Notes: generated from the sequence alone by a model not told the origin. A DNA stretch of 64,000 nucleotides from Pedobacter sp. MC2016-05 (GCF_026239735.1 NZ_JAPIVT010000001.1:620001-684000), one strand, 5' to 3'. Counted from the first letter of the stretch, positions 36,527 through 46,172 are shown. Numbers and translations: made by a program.

Positions 36527-36850
36527 TTATAAAACATGTCTTTTGCTGGGGTCAATATTTAGTTTTAAGTCGCTAACTGTTATTGGCGCCTGGGCTGTAA
36601 TAATTTCGAAGTTTCTATCTGGCGGGTTATTATGAATCCCAATTTCATTTAACGCAGCGATTGCTAAAAGCTCAATATCACTACAGGTCAGTTCTGAATA
36701 GTGCACATAAGTTCCTTGGGGTAGATCCTTCCACTCGTTTCCAACATTAATTACGCGATAAATTTTTCGGTTGTACAACGCGGTGTTTAGTTGACTTTGT
36801 TTTTCTGCATCAGTATTATTAATAGCGATGCAAAGAATAAATTGGGACAT
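36527..36850 (-). CDS. Hypothetical protein (107 residues)
   Basis: The protein begins MSQFILCIAINNTDAEKQSQ and has a mixed alpha/beta composition with no signal peptide, membrane segment or cysteine motif. Segments such as YVHYSELTCSDIELLAIAAL look structured. I recognise no family. It stands alone on the minus strand between a convergent PGT gene and a minus-strand ompA-like gene 208 nt upstream. The AT-rich gap before the start could hold its own promoter. Composition and isolation suggest a real but lineage-specific gene. Confidence 0.55.
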   Translation of the reverse strand: MSQFILCIAINNTDAEKQSQLNTALYNRKIYRVINVGNEWKDLPQGTYVHYSELTCSDIELLAIAALNEIGIHNNPPDRNFEIITAQAPITVSDLKLNIDPSKRHVL

Positions 36851-37057
36851 ATCGATTCATTTGTAGCTTGCTAAATGCTCGCTAAGCAAATGTATTAATA
36901 CTAATACAGAAAGTAAAAACTAATATTATAAAACTACTCTTATTTATTTGGTGTGAACGAATTCTTACATAAAAAAGAAATTTTTAGGTTTTATTTTAAG
37001 GCAAAGGAATTAATTATGGGAAAATATAGACTATCTTCCCATAACTAATAAGCGATG

Positions 37058-37519
37058 CTAACCGGCAATTTTCTTTAAATCAATTTCTACTCTTCTGTTT
37101 TTTTGTCGACCAGTAGCGGTTTTGTTTGAAGCTATTGGAAGTGTGCTGCCAAAAGGAGTGGTTATAATTCTATTTTCCTTAACACCCTTGGAAATCAGGT
37201 ATTTTTTTACGTTGATAGCTCTTGTATCAGAAAGAACCCAATTATATTTGTATGCGCCGATCCCATCTGCATGGCCCTTTAAAGAAACAGCATAATCCCC
37301 ATCAATTACTGCTTTTGCTAGCTGATCTAACTTCTCATAATAAGCATTTCTAACTGCTGGTCCATCGAAATCGTACTCCAGGTTTTTAGTAAGCTCAGAA
37401 ATTGCTACGGCTTTTGCTGCCTTAGTCGTATTTTTTGTTTTTGTCTCGTGGTCTCCGTTCGCCTTAACGTTTAAGAAAATGAACAAAACGGCAAGTTGGA
37501 TAATGATTTTTGTTTTCAT
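37058..37519 (-). CDS. OmpA-family peptidoglycan-binding protein
   Basis: An N-terminal signal peptide (KIIIQLAVLFIFLNVKANG) precedes a single OmpA_C-like domain. Typical features are LKGHADGIGAYKYNWVLSDTRAI (GHxDxxG...YN..LS..RA), LISKGVKENRIITTPFG, and the basic end GRQKNRRVEIDL. Such domains bind diaminopimelate in peptidoglycan. At 153 residues there is no beta-barrel, so it is a soluble periplasmic or surface-tethered protein. It may help anchor envelope structures near the export machinery, but no direct link to EPS is shown. Confidence 0.85.
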   Translation of the reverse strand: MKTKIIIQLAVLFIFLNVKANGDHETKTKNTTKAAKAVAISELTKNLEYDFDGPAVRNAYYEKLDQLAKAVIDGDYAVSLKGHADGIGAYKYNWVLSDTRAINVKKYLISKGVKENRIITTPFGSTLPIASNKTATGRQKNRRVEIDLKKIAG

Positions 37520-37658
37520 AGTATTTGAATTAAAAGTTTATAAATTGAATGCTAATTTATACAATGATTATCAGAATGTTATGATGTAAAACTTTAGGTT
37601 GTATAACTGTAAAACGAGCTAGAGAAATTATGTATAAAAATACTTTAAGTTGTGAAAC

Positions 37659-39212
37659 TTATTGCGAAAAAGTGTTATTGGAAAGCTTAATGTCTTTAAA
37701 CCCACCTAAATCTACACGTCCACCTTTAACATTGCTATTTCTAAGTACTACGGAAATTGGTCTTCCTCCAAGAGCAGTAAATGCATTGACGGGAACTTTA
37801 CTGCTGTTTTTCACATTATTTGCCCGTACAGTTAATTGATCAATACTGGCTCTGTCGGTACGAATTACAAAACCAAAATCCACTCCGGCTCCACCATTTG
37901 AAGAGGATGTAAAGGTTATGGTATCTCGTAATGATTTTATAACTTGATCAGCAACACCAGGTCGAAAGTGGGTGTAAGAAAATAGTGCAAATCGATCCCG
38001 TTGATTTGGCTTGTTAAACGTGTAATGATTCGCTCTTAAATCAATAATATACTTTCTTGCTCCAGATTCAATACTTATTGCTTTATCGTCTATGTTCTGA
38101 AATGAATTTTTATAAATTAGTACACGTGATTCATAGTCGCCAACAATATGGACACCGATTTTAGATTCTTTAATATTATTATTTTCTACTCTAGCTAATG
38201 GAAGTTTGTCTGAAGGTTTAGTGAAGGTATAGTTAAGAATCACAGCTGTTGAATTAGGATTTGCAAATATTTTGTTTTCCTTAACAATGGAACCATAGTT
38301 GCCCCTAACTTCAATTGCATAAATTTGGCTATCACTAATGGTATTATTTAGGACAGAAGAATTTGTTCCAACTGCAGATAGTGCTATCCCGTCTATTGCT
38401 TGCTTGCTATCCTTTCCTGTGCCAGTAATAAGATTTCCCTCAATAATACTACCATCAGTATTTCCCCAATCTTCAATGCCCATTCGCCCAGCATCGAAAA
38501 TCTTGTTATTTAGGATTCGACATCCCACGATTAAATCTGTTTTATGATTACCGCTAGCGCTCAATGCATTTGAATATGATTTGTTTAATACATTGTTTTT
38601 TACAAGTGTACCATCGGCTCCATTTTCTGCATATCGTATACCTAATGTGTTTATTTCGTTACTTTGGATGGTGTTTCCATGCGCCTCAGAGCCAGATACC
38701 CACACCGCTTCTTGGCCTAAGGTTTGATAACTTAAATGAAAATCAAAGAAGCACGATTCTACATTGAATGTCTTGCAATTGAGTAAAAAAATACAGGCAT
38801 TGTTCCATTCTCGGTAAGAATAGCTGCTTTCTGATTGTCTGAAAGTGATTTGTTGGATAGTTGTGTTATTTGCACGTTCGGCAAATATGTATCTTCCGAA
38901 CTCCAAAAGTGTGCCAGTCATGTCTTTTCCGCCTTTGATAATGGTGCCTTTTTCACCTATTAGCTTTGTATTAGATTTAATATTTAGCGTATTACTAATA
39001 GTATAGACACCGGCTTTTAAATAAATAATAGATGAGGTATCTAAAAGTTTCTGCAAGTCTTGGGTCACATCTGTTAGTCCATTGGATTCTATGCCGTATG
39101 TGCTGAACTTTAAATGATCATCGAGCCTATTTTGAGTTTGCACAATTAATGAATTTTTTGTGCATGAAAGAAATGCTAACGATGCTATTGCTAGAAATTT
39201 GAAACTATTCAT
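37659..39212 (-). CDS. Right-handed beta-helix lipoprotein
   Basis: The N-terminus KFLAIASLAFLSCTKNSL has a lipobox (LSC), predicting a lipoprotein. The main body (residues ~60-400) has pectate-lyase-like repeats rich in N-x-I/V turns: GTIIKGGKDM, NTIQSNEINTLGIRY, NNVLNKSYSNALSASGNH and GSIIEGNLITGTGKDSKQAI. This is the fold of many polysaccharide lyases, hydrolases and epimerases (PF13229/PF12708-like). It is divergent from wza, separated by about 200 nt, which fits an outer-membrane enzyme or binding protein acting on the exported polymer. No catalytic residues can be assigned by eye. Confidence 0.8.
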   Translation of the reverse strand: MNSFKFLAIASLAFLSCTKNSLIVQTQNRLDDHLKFSTYGIESNGLTDVTQDLQKLLDTSSIIYLKAGVYTISNTLNIKSNTKLIGEKGTIIKGGKDMTGTLLEFGRYIFAERANNTTIQQITFRQSESSYSYREWNNACIFLLNCKTFNVESCFFDFHLSYQTLGQEAVWVSGSEAHGNTIQSNEINTLGIRYAENGADGTLVKNNVLNKSYSNALSASGNHKTDLIVGCRILNNKIFDAGRMGIEDWGNTDGSIIEGNLITGTGKDSKQAIDGIALSAVGTNSSVLNNTISDSQIYAIEVRGNYGSIVKENKIFANPNSTAVILNYTFTKPSDKLPLARVENNNIKESKIGVHIVGDYESRVLIYKNSFQNIDDKAISIESGARKYIIDLRANHYTFNKPNQRDRFALFSYTHFRPGVADQVIKSLRDTITFTSSSNGGAGVDFGFVIRTDRASIDQLTVRANNVKNSSKVPVNAFTALGGRPISVVLRNSNVKGGRVDLGGFKDIKLSNNTFSQ

Positions 39213-39252
39213 CTTGTTTTTTTTGGGTTTGACATCGGGTCGGTTTTAAATT

Positions 39253-39270
39253 AAATGAATTTATTCATTT
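39253..39270. repeat. Short perfect inverted repeat in the wza / beta-helix divergent region
   Basis: AAATGAAT and ATTCATTT flank TT, giving an 8-bp palindrome followed by a T run on the plus strand. It lies 40 nt upstream of the beta-helix gene's start, in its leader. It may be a regulator site or a weak hairpin. Confidence 0.35.
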
Positions 39271-39373
39271 TTTTTTCTCTGCTAAAACCGTAGCGATAAA
39301 AAAAACGTATAGATATATTAGACAGAGTCATGTCCCGGATGACGAGTTTTATATTCAAGTATAAAATGCTGTA

Positions 39374-39395
39374 TAACTGTCTGTTTACAATGTAG
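39374..39395 (+). promoter_or_regulatory. Conserved 22-nt motif upstream of wza (copy 1)
   Basis: TAACTGTCTGTTTACAATGT and the following AG match 18 of 22 positions with the motif at 51083-51104, upstream of the ECF sigma gene. Constant blocks are TAACTGT, GTTTACAA and TAG. It ends 18 nt before the wza start codon, so it overlaps the promoter or early leader. Confidence 0.45.
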
Positions 39396-39413
39396 TTAAT
39401 AAAATTTATTTTT

Positions 39414-40223
39414 ATGATCAAAATTTTTGATTTTTTCCCGAAAAGGGATTTTTATGGCTTTTTTGCTGTGATTGGTTTATTAGCCCTAATCAGTTCTTGT
39501 GCGGCTAATAAGAATACGGTCTATTTCAGCAATCAGCAGGACGCCATACTAGAAGCTAATAATCTTCCCAGTAAAAATGTAATTCAGGCAAATGATATCT
39601 TAAGCATCGCGGTTACAAGTTTGAACCCAGCTGCGACAGAAGTGTTTAATAAACCTAATAATGCTTATGTGAGTACCAGTAGTGTTACGGGAGCGAACCT
39701 GCAGTCGCCAGGGTATTTAGTTGGTGAGGATGGGAAAATACAGTTTCCGGTGCTTGGAGCGATGAAGATCTCAGGCATGACAACTGCGCAACTCCGAGAA
39801 AAAATTACAGCTGATCTTCTGAGTAAAAAGCTGCTTGTTGATCCTATCGTAATAGTGAGACAGTTGAATTTCAGGGTCTCTGTATTAGGAGAGGTTGGTC
39901 ATCCATCTGTGGTGAATGTTCCTAATGAGAAGATATCTCTTCTTGAGGCACTCGGTTTGGCCGGTGATATAACAATTTACGGTAGAAAGGAAAATGTGAT
40001 GGTCATTAGGGAAGAGGATGGTGTTAAGAAAATTAAACGGCTTAATTTAAATTCAAGTGAAATATTCACCTCAGATTACTATTATTTAAAGTCGAACGAT
40101 ATCGTTTATGTCGAGGCAAATAAAGCGAAAGCTGCCAGTTCTACGCGAAGTTCTACGCTAATTCCAATATTATTGAGCGCATTGTCATTCGGAGCCATAA
40201 TTATAGATCGCATAGTTAGATAG
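39414..40223 (+). CDS. Wza-like polysaccharide export lipoprotein
   Basis: A signal sequence with lipobox (LALISSCAANKN) is followed by the Poly_export domain: NDILSIAVTSLNPAATEVF, and GYLVGEDGKIQFPVLGAMKI. An SLBB-type segment comes next (FRVSVLGEVGHPSVVNVPN). It ends with a hydrophobic helix (IPILLSALSFGAIII), as in Bacteroidota Wza proteins. It would form the outer-membrane/periplasmic channel of the Wzy-dependent export system. wzc follows 6 nt later. A second homologue is at 61156. Confidence 0.93.
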   Translation: MIKIFDFFPKRDFYGFFAVIGLLALISSCAANKNTVYFSNQQDAILEANNLPSKNVIQANDILSIAVTSLNPAATEVFNKPNNAYVSTSSVTGANLQSPGYLVGEDGKIQFPVLGAMKISGMTTAQLREKITADLLSKKLLVDPIVIVRQLNFRVSVLGEVGHPSVVNVPNEKISLLEALGLAGDITIYGRKENVMVIREEDGVKKIKRLNLNSSEIFTSDYYYLKSNDIVYVEANKAKAASSTRSSTLIPILLSALSFGAIIIDRIVR

Positions 40224-40229
40224 AATTGT

Positions 40230-42542
40230 ATGAAAATTATAGGAAAATCAGAAGAAATTAAACCCACAGGTCAATCAAGAGGATTTTTGATCTTCAGATT
40301 GCTACCCTATTGGCCAATGTTTCTATTGCTATTCATTATTGCGATAACAGGCTCATTTATCTACCTCCAGATTACCCCGTCAGTCTACCAGGCTAATGCT
40401 CGGATTCAGATTAATGAACGGGAAGGTGCTGCGGATAACAAGTCAGAAGATAAAGTTATTTCAGGTTTGACAACCAAGCAAACTGTCGATAATGAGCGTG
40501 AAGTGATTGCATCAAGTCCCATTGTTTATAAGGTGGTGGAAAATTTGGGCCTATACACGACAATTTTTCAAAAAAGAGGAATTGCTAGGGTTGTGCTTTA
40601 TAAAAATGCACCTCTGAAAATAATGGTTAAGGATCCCAATGCATTAACACCACTTGAACGGACTGAGTTCAGGATTGTAGGAGAAAGGGTTGTGATAAAT
40701 GAGAAGAAATACCCATTTGATAGGTGGTTGAGGATGCCCTATGGAACGATTATGTTTAGGCTGAACCCAGCTTATAAAAATGACTTGGAGGGTGAATACA
40801 GCTTTGCCCTAACACATCCTAAAAAGATTGTTTCGTCGATCCAGGAAAATATTAAAATTGAAGAAGCCAATAAATTATCTACAATATTGGACGTTTCTCT
40901 CTCAGATATCGATCCTAAAAGGAGCGAAGATATTTTAAATGATATGCTGAGTGTTTATAGCGCTTCGATGGTAGATCAGCATAACTTGCTTGCAGCCAAC
41001 ACTCAAGAGTTTATTGATAAAAGATTAATGTCAGTAGAAAAGGAGTTGTTGGATATCGAGACAAAATTACAAAACTATAGAGTTGAAAATAGCGCAATTG
41101 ATGTTGGGGTTCAAGGTAAATTATATTTGGAGAATGTAAGTGTTAATGACCAGAAGGTTGGGGAAATCAATATGCAACTTTCTGTGCTTAATCAGGTAGA
41201 AAATTATGTAAAGTCAAGAGATTTAACGGGGGGGATCGTACCCTCTACTGCAGGGATTAATGATCCTGGATTATCTCAAATGGTGAAAGATATTTACGAA
41301 CTTCAGTTGAATGCAGAGGGTTTAAGGAAAACAACTGGAGAGAACAATCCAATGGTGGTGTCTTTTGTGGATCAGATCAATAAAATAAAACCACAGATTT
41401 TGCAAAATTTGCGCAATCAAAGAAATAGCTTAACGGCAAGTCGTAACAATTTAGCAGGAACAACCGGTAATTACTCTTCTGCTTTAAAATCGATGCCTCA
41501 GACAGAGCGGACATTGGTGGATATGAATCGTCAGCAGCAAATTAAAAACGGTATCTACACATTTCTGCTTCAGAAGAAAGAAGAGACTGCTTTATCTTAT
41601 ATCGTTAATGGTTCAGATAGCAAAATAGTGAGTGCTGCGGAATCCTCTGGCCTTCCTGTGAGTCCGAAAAAGAAAATGATTTATTTGGCATCTCTTTTTG
41701 GTGCTGGGATTTTAGGTATCGCTTTTATTTCGGTTAAAGAAGGGCTGCGTAGAAATGTGATGTTTCAACGAGACATTGCCGCGTTAACAAGCTTGCCAAT
41801 TATCGCCGAGATTAGCATTAATATTGGCAAAAATAATATCGTAATTGGTTCTCAGCAACGTACCTTGATTGCCGAGCAGTTCAGGAGTTTGAGAACAACG
41901 CTTCATTTTCTTGGAATTGGTAAAAAAAATAAGCGCGTAATGGTTACCTCTGCAATATCAGGTGAAGGGAAAAGTTTCGTAGCGTCCAACCTTGCAGTGA
42001 CCTTAGCTATGACAGGAAAAAAAGTAGCCCTCCTGGATTTTGACCTAAATCATCCGACGCTTCACCGGAAACTAAATATGAAACAGAATTTAGGGATCTC
42101 TGAATATTTAGAAGGTTCAGCCTTGGCTGAAGATATTATTCAGCCATCACCGATTAATGAAAATCTTTCTATCTTATTAACCGGTAGACTTCCTGCAGAT
42201 CCTGCAGAATTGATTCTCAATGGCCGCGCAGAGCAATTATTGGACTACCTCGATGAGCATTATGATTTTATTATTGTTGATGTGCCTCCCGTTGGCCCGG
42301 TATCTGATGCTTACATTTTAGCTCCGCTTTGTGATGCCACACTTTTTGTAGTTAGACATGCTTACACCCCTAAGGTATTTGTGGAACGTTTGGATGAAAA
42401 TATTAAGTTAAATAACCTTCCCAACCCCGCGATTGTCTTTAATGGTGTAGCACGCAGAGGCTATGGAAAAAATAATTACGGGTATGGATACGGAACAGGA
42501 ATGGTGTACGGTGAGGTTTATACCCAAAAATTAATTGATTAA
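40230..42542 (+). CDS. Wzc-like polysaccharide co-polymerase / tyrosine autokinase
   Basis: A Wzz-type N-terminal domain is bounded by two membrane helices (LLPYWPMFLLLFIIAITGS, and IYLASLFGAGILGIAF near residue 485). The periplasmic part includes coiled coil and the GNVR-like region PQTERTLVDMNRQQQIKNG. The cytoplasmic BY-kinase domain has Walker A TSAISGEGKSFVASNLA (Lys581), Walker A' VALLDFDLNHPTL and Walker B FIIVDVPPVGP. The C-terminus is a tyrosine-rich tail (NNYGYGYGTGMVYGEVYT), the usual autophosphorylation cluster. It controls chain length and export with the wza product next door. Confidence 0.94.
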   Translation: MKIIGKSEEIKPTGQSRGFLIFRLLPYWPMFLLLFIIAITGSFIYLQITPSVYQANARIQINEREGAADNKSEDKVISGLTTKQTVDNEREVIASSPIVYKVVENLGLYTTIFQKRGIARVVLYKNAPLKIMVKDPNALTPLERTEFRIVGERVVINEKKYPFDRWLRMPYGTIMFRLNPAYKNDLEGEYSFALTHPKKIVSSIQENIKIEEANKLSTILDVSLSDIDPKRSEDILNDMLSVYSASMVDQHNLLAANTQEFIDKRLMSVEKELLDIETKLQNYRVENSAIDVGVQGKLYLENVSVNDQKVGEINMQLSVLNQVENYVKSRDLTGGIVPSTAGINDPGLSQMVKDIYELQLNAEGLRKTTGENNPMVVSFVDQINKIKPQILQNLRNQRNSLTASRNNLAGTTGNYSSALKSMPQTERTLVDMNRQQQIKNGIYTFLLQKKEETALSYIVNGSDSKIVSAAESSGLPVSPKKKMIYLASLFGAGILGIAFISVKEGLRRNVMFQRDIAALTSLPIIAEISINIGKNNIVIGSQQRTLIAEQFRSLRTTLHFLGIGKKNKRVMVTSAISGEGKSFVASNLAVTLAMTGKKVALLDFDLNHPTLHRKLNMKQNLGISEYLEGSALAEDIIQPSPINENLSILLTGRLPADPAELILNGRAEQLLDYLDEHYDFIIVDVPPVGPVSDAYILAPLCDATLFVVRHAYTPKVFVERLDENIKLNNLPNPAIVFNGVARRGYGKNNYGYGYGTGMVYGEVYTQKLID

Positions 42543-42554
42543 TAATAAGCGCTC

Positions 42555-44102
42555 GTGAATAAAGAATTATTAAAATGGAACTTTATTTTTCAATATGGCT
42601 ATGTGATAACCAATATTTTCAATGCCTTGATTCTATTGCCTTTATATCTGCATAAAATTGACTCTGCTACCTTAGGTCTTTGGCTGGCTACCGGGAACAT
42701 ATTGGCTTGGATGACACTAGCCGATCCTGGTGTAGGCGATGTTTTGCAACAGAAAATTGCACTCTTGCGCGGACAAAAAAATAATGAGGAAATAAATAAG
42801 ACCATTGGCTCTGGAATTATCACATCGATGTTTATTCTATTGTTTTCTGTTCTTGCCGGAATTCTATTTTATTTTCTGATCGGGAAAATTATTAACAAAG
42901 ATGTTTCTCAATACGAAGGACTACAGGTTGCCCTGTTAATTTCAATCGTGGCTACAGGCATGTCCTTAGTATCATTTAGCCTCTCTGGAATCAATCAGGG
43001 TCTTCAGAACTCCGCTCAGGTTGCCATCAGTTCGTTGTCAGCTAACTTTGTATTTTTGTTTGCAAATGTCATACTACTTTATTTGGGTTATGGTGTTATA
43101 TCCATCGCATTTGCAAATCTTTGTCGGTCTTTCTACATTAACATTTACAATATTATATCTTTAAAGAAGCAGTTGAAGCGAGACTTGTTAGTGATTTCCT
43201 ATAATATTGCACACCTCAAGCAATTTGTCAAGATCTTTTCTTTTACATCATTCTCTAGAATTATTGGAGGATTTTCTGCGAGTCTAGATATGTTGGTTTT
43301 AGCAAGGTTTATTGCGCCATCGATGATCACGATTTTTGAAATAAATAAGCGGCCAATTTCTATGAGTCAGTCACTTGTTGGTCGTCATTCAGTAGCACTA
43401 ATGCCACTCATATCCCACGAAAATGGCAAAGGCAACCATCAAGGAATAAAAAAATTAATTTATACGCAGTTCAAATATTATTCCTTTGCAGCAATTTTCA
43501 TTGGATTTGGGTTTCTTTTTAACTACGGTAATTTAATTATTCTGTGGACAGGTGAAGGCAAATATGCAGGAAGTCTGGTAGTGAATTTGCTGATCGCAAC
43601 TTTTTTCTTCACACTTATTGGATATTTTATGTCAAACATGGCTTATGCTCTCGGTGATATCAAGATGAATAGTTTCATCGTGATTTGCAAAGGTGTGGTG
43701 ATGGGTGTACTCTATTATTTCGCAGGGAAATTTTATGGGTTAATTGGATTGTTGAGCGTGATGGTCGGAATTAGTTTTACGTTTGATTTTATTTTCTTTA
43801 GCCATCGCCTTAACAAACTTGGTTATCTGGATTGGGATTTCGTTAAAGCGATGCTCAAAAAATGGTTCGTAATAATTGCTTTTGCAGGAGTTTTCGGTTC
43901 AGTTCTCTATTACGGTTTTTCGTTAGTTATACCCGTAAATATGAGAATTATCAGCATTCTTTTGAATGGCTTCTGTTTTACCGCTCTTTTTGTGATTTTA
44001 ATTTTAAAAATAGATAGGGAATTCAAAGAAGCGATCCAAGATAGAGTTTCAACATTTTTTTCAAAACAACAAGTAAAAAAAGCACTTTCAAACAAATCTT
44101 AA
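42555..44102 (+). CDS. Wzx-like polysaccharide flippase
   Basis: This 515-residue protein consists almost wholly of hydrophobic helices, consistent with a 12-14 helix MOP-superfamily (PF01943/PF13440-like) transporter. The early segments YVITNIFNALILLPLYLHKI, LADPGVGDVLQQKIALL, and the loop around HSVALMPLISHENGKG fit family patterns. It would flip undecaprenyl-linked repeat units to the periplasm. The start is a GTG at 42555, 12 nt after wzc; no upstream ATG exists in frame. Its position in wza-wzc-wzx-GT-wzy order supports the call. Confidence 0.88.
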   Translation: MNKELLKWNFIFQYGYVITNIFNALILLPLYLHKIDSATLGLWLATGNILAWMTLADPGVGDVLQQKIALLRGQKNNEEINKTIGSGIITSMFILLFSVLAGILFYFLIGKIINKDVSQYEGLQVALLISIVATGMSLVSFSLSGINQGLQNSAQVAISSLSANFVFLFANVILLYLGYGVISIAFANLCRSFYINIYNIISLKKQLKRDLLVISYNIAHLKQFVKIFSFTSFSRIIGGFSASLDMLVLARFIAPSMITIFEINKRPISMSQSLVGRHSVALMPLISHENGKGNHQGIKKLIYTQFKYYSFAAIFIGFGFLFNYGNLIILWTGEGKYAGSLVVNLLIATFFFTLIGYFMSNMAYALGDIKMNSFIVICKGVVMGVLYYFAGKFYGLIGLLSVMVGISFTFDFIFFSHRLNKLGYLDWDFVKAMLKKWFVIIAFAGVFGSVLYYGFSLVIPVNMRIISILLNGFCFTALFVILILKIDREFKEAIQDRVSTFFSKQQVKKALSNKS

Positions 44103-44106
44103 CAAT

Positions 44107-44868
44107 ATGGCTAAATTTGTTATAATGCTACGCGTCAAGGACGGTATCTTCTTCGCCCAGGAATGGCTGGAATGTTTCGAGAACATCGCAGACGAAATTG
44201 TGGTACTAGATAATGGATCTACGGATGGAACATATGAAATCCTGAAAGCTCATCCCAAGGTTGTAGATATCATCAGAACGGAGGGATATAATGAGGGAAG
44301 AGATAAAAACCTACTCTATGATCATGTTCGTCTCCGCAAACCTGACTGGTGTTTATGGATAGATATTGACGAAATTTTTGAGCCACACCTTACGCGAGCA
44401 CATTTCGACAAACTTATGCGTAGCAAATTCATTAACAAGTATGCTTTTAGGAGGTTTCATTTTATAGATAGGGAACATTTCGCGGGTTCGTGGTATAGAT
44501 TGAACTATTCTGCCGGTCATGATAGACTGATGTGGCGCGAGAATCCAAAAGGTTATTTTCAGGATCTAATCATCGATTCTCCAAACGTAAAGGGAATCAA
44601 TGGGTTAAAAAGAAATACTGATTTTCGTTTGAAACATTTAGGGTACATCAATAAAGAATTAGTTGACAAAAAAGCAGAGATTTATCGTGCCATTATTCCT
44701 GAAAAAGAAGATATATTTCAAAGTATGTATCTTAAAGGTGAACGCCCGATCCGCTGGGATGATGAAAGAGGTAGCGTGAGAACGGTAATGCTTAATCAGT
44801 TATTGAATGCATTACAGGTAACACATATCTTTCCTAAAGTTATTAGAAGAGTTAAGCGAATATTTTAA
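44107..44868 (+). CDS. GT2 family glycosyltransferase
   Basis: The start KFVIMLRVKDGIFFAQEWLE and IVVLDNGSTDGTYEILK show the GT2 nucleotide-binding core. The metal site is LWIDIDEIFEP near residue 93. FRRFHFIDREHF and HDRLMWRENPKGYF resemble the acceptor region of the Glyco_tranf_2_4-like group. It is 253 residues, without membrane segments. The gene begins 4 nt after wzx, and its stop overlaps the next start (TAATG). It builds part of the repeat unit; the donor is unknown. Confidence 0.88.
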   Translation: MAKFVIMLRVKDGIFFAQEWLECFENIADEIVVLDNGSTDGTYEILKAHPKVVDIIRTEGYNEGRDKNLLYDHVRLRKPDWCLWIDIDEIFEPHLTRAHFDKLMRSKFINKYAFRRFHFIDREHFAGSWYRLNYSAGHDRLMWRENPKGYFQDLIIDSPNVKGINGLKRNTDFRLKHLGYINKELVDKKAEIYRAIIPEKEDIFQSMYLKGERPIRWDDERGSVRTVMLNQLLNALQVTHIFPKVIRRVKRIF

Positions 44869-46172
44869 TGAGTGCTGTCATCAGAATATCCAAATATGAA
44901 TTTGATGTAAAAGAAATTTTATTACTTTTTTTTACATTTTTCTTGATGGAAAATACTTTTTCATGGTTAGTTCTACCTAATTCAAGTATCATTCTGATGT
45001 ATGAAAAAGTTTTGAGTCTTGTTATTTTTGCCTTTCTGCTTTTTAAGTTTAGAAGTCTGATGCTCGATGAGCAAGTATACCTCGGTTTAATGTTCTTTGT
45101 TGTCATTAAACTCATATTCGAGTCTATGCTCGATTACGGGACCATATTTCAGCAGCTCACTCTTTTCACTATCTTGTTTCCTGTAGCGTTTATTGTTTTT
45201 ATCAAAGCGATTTCCAGGACACTTGATCTGGACGTTCTTGAAATCGTTGCCCAATTTTATATAGTGCTTTATGTGGTATTCATGGCTGTGTATGGGCGTG
45301 ATTTTTCATTTAGCTTGGAAGCTGTAACAATGGATGATTACGGGCCTTTTTCTGGTGATAGCAGAATCATTCATGCACGTTCGATCTTTATGCTGATTAT
45401 ACCCTTGCTTTGGTACTTTAATCAGTTTCTGGTAAAGGGAAAAAAAACTTCGTTATTGCTTTTTGTTTTTTGCATCATTGCTATTGTCATTCATCAGCAT
45501 CGGTCAGTCTGGGCAAGCAGCCTCTTCGGGATGGGTATTTATTTATTTATGGCATTACGAAATGGAATAATTTCAATCCCAAAAGTGACAAGAATTTCTC
45601 TTGTGGCCATCATTGTCCTTGGCCTAACAACTTTCGTTATTTCCAATATATCGCCCGGTTTGATTGATTTTTTTGGTGAAAGATTCAGTGAAATACTCGA
45701 TCCGGCCCGTGAAGATGGTACCGGTAAATTTAGAGCCGACCAAAGGCGGGTTTATTTTCCAATGGTTTTAGAAAAACCAGTTTTTGGTTTGACCTTCGAG
45801 GGATTCGAAATGAAAAATCCGCTTGTAGATTGGTGGCCCGCTAAGAGTGGACAACATTTTCATGAAGGCTATATGGAAATGCTGTTTTATCATGGTTTCT
45901 TTGGATTATTATTAAAATATTTTTACTTGCTTTATTTGGCTGTTTATGCTTTTTCAAAAAAACTCAGTGAAAAGGCAATCATATTGATTGCGTTTTCGCT
46001 AGCTGGGTTAATATTTTCATTTAGTTACGTGCTTCCATTGGTTTTCTGGGGAAATGTTGGACTGTGTCTCTATTATCTAAGTAAATGTAGAGAAGACAAA
46101 TATTCAGAAAATCGAGCTAAAAGGCCTATCAATATTGATATTCAACAACATCAAAAATACTTAACTGATTAA
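44868..46172 (+). CDS. Wzy-like polymerase / O-antigen ligase family membrane protein
   Basis: The protein is polytopic, with about ten or more hydrophobic segments. A large loop after residue ~270 (FFGERFSEILDPAREDGTGK, RRVYFPMVLEKPVFGLTFEG and GQHFHEGYMEMLFYHGFFG) has the basic and histidine-rich character of the O-antigen ligase domain PF04932. It would polymerise flipped repeat units in the periplasm. It overlaps the upstream GT2 gene by 1 nt and is the second such gene in the window, the first being at 2551. Family sequence conservation is low, so the assignment leans on topology plus locus context. Confidence 0.8.
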   Translation: MSAVIRISKYEFDVKEILLLFFTFFLMENTFSWLVLPNSSIILMYEKVLSLVIFAFLLFKFRSLMLDEQVYLGLMFFVVIKLIFESMLDYGTIFQQLTLFTILFPVAFIVFIKAISRTLDLDVLEIVAQFYIVLYVVFMAVYGRDFSFSLEAVTMDDYGPFSGDSRIIHARSIFMLIIPLLWYFNQFLVKGKKTSLLLFVFCIIAIVIHQHRSVWASSLFGMGIYLFMALRNGIISIPKVTRISLVAIIVLGLTTFVISNISPGLIDFFGERFSEILDPAREDGTGKFRADQRRVYFPMVLEKPVFGLTFEGFEMKNPLVDWWPAKSGQHFHEGYMEMLFYHGFFGLLLKYFYLLYLAVYAFSKKLSEKAIILIAFSLAGLIFSFSYVLPLVFWGNVGLCLYYLSKCREDKYSENRAKRPINIDIQQHQKYLTD

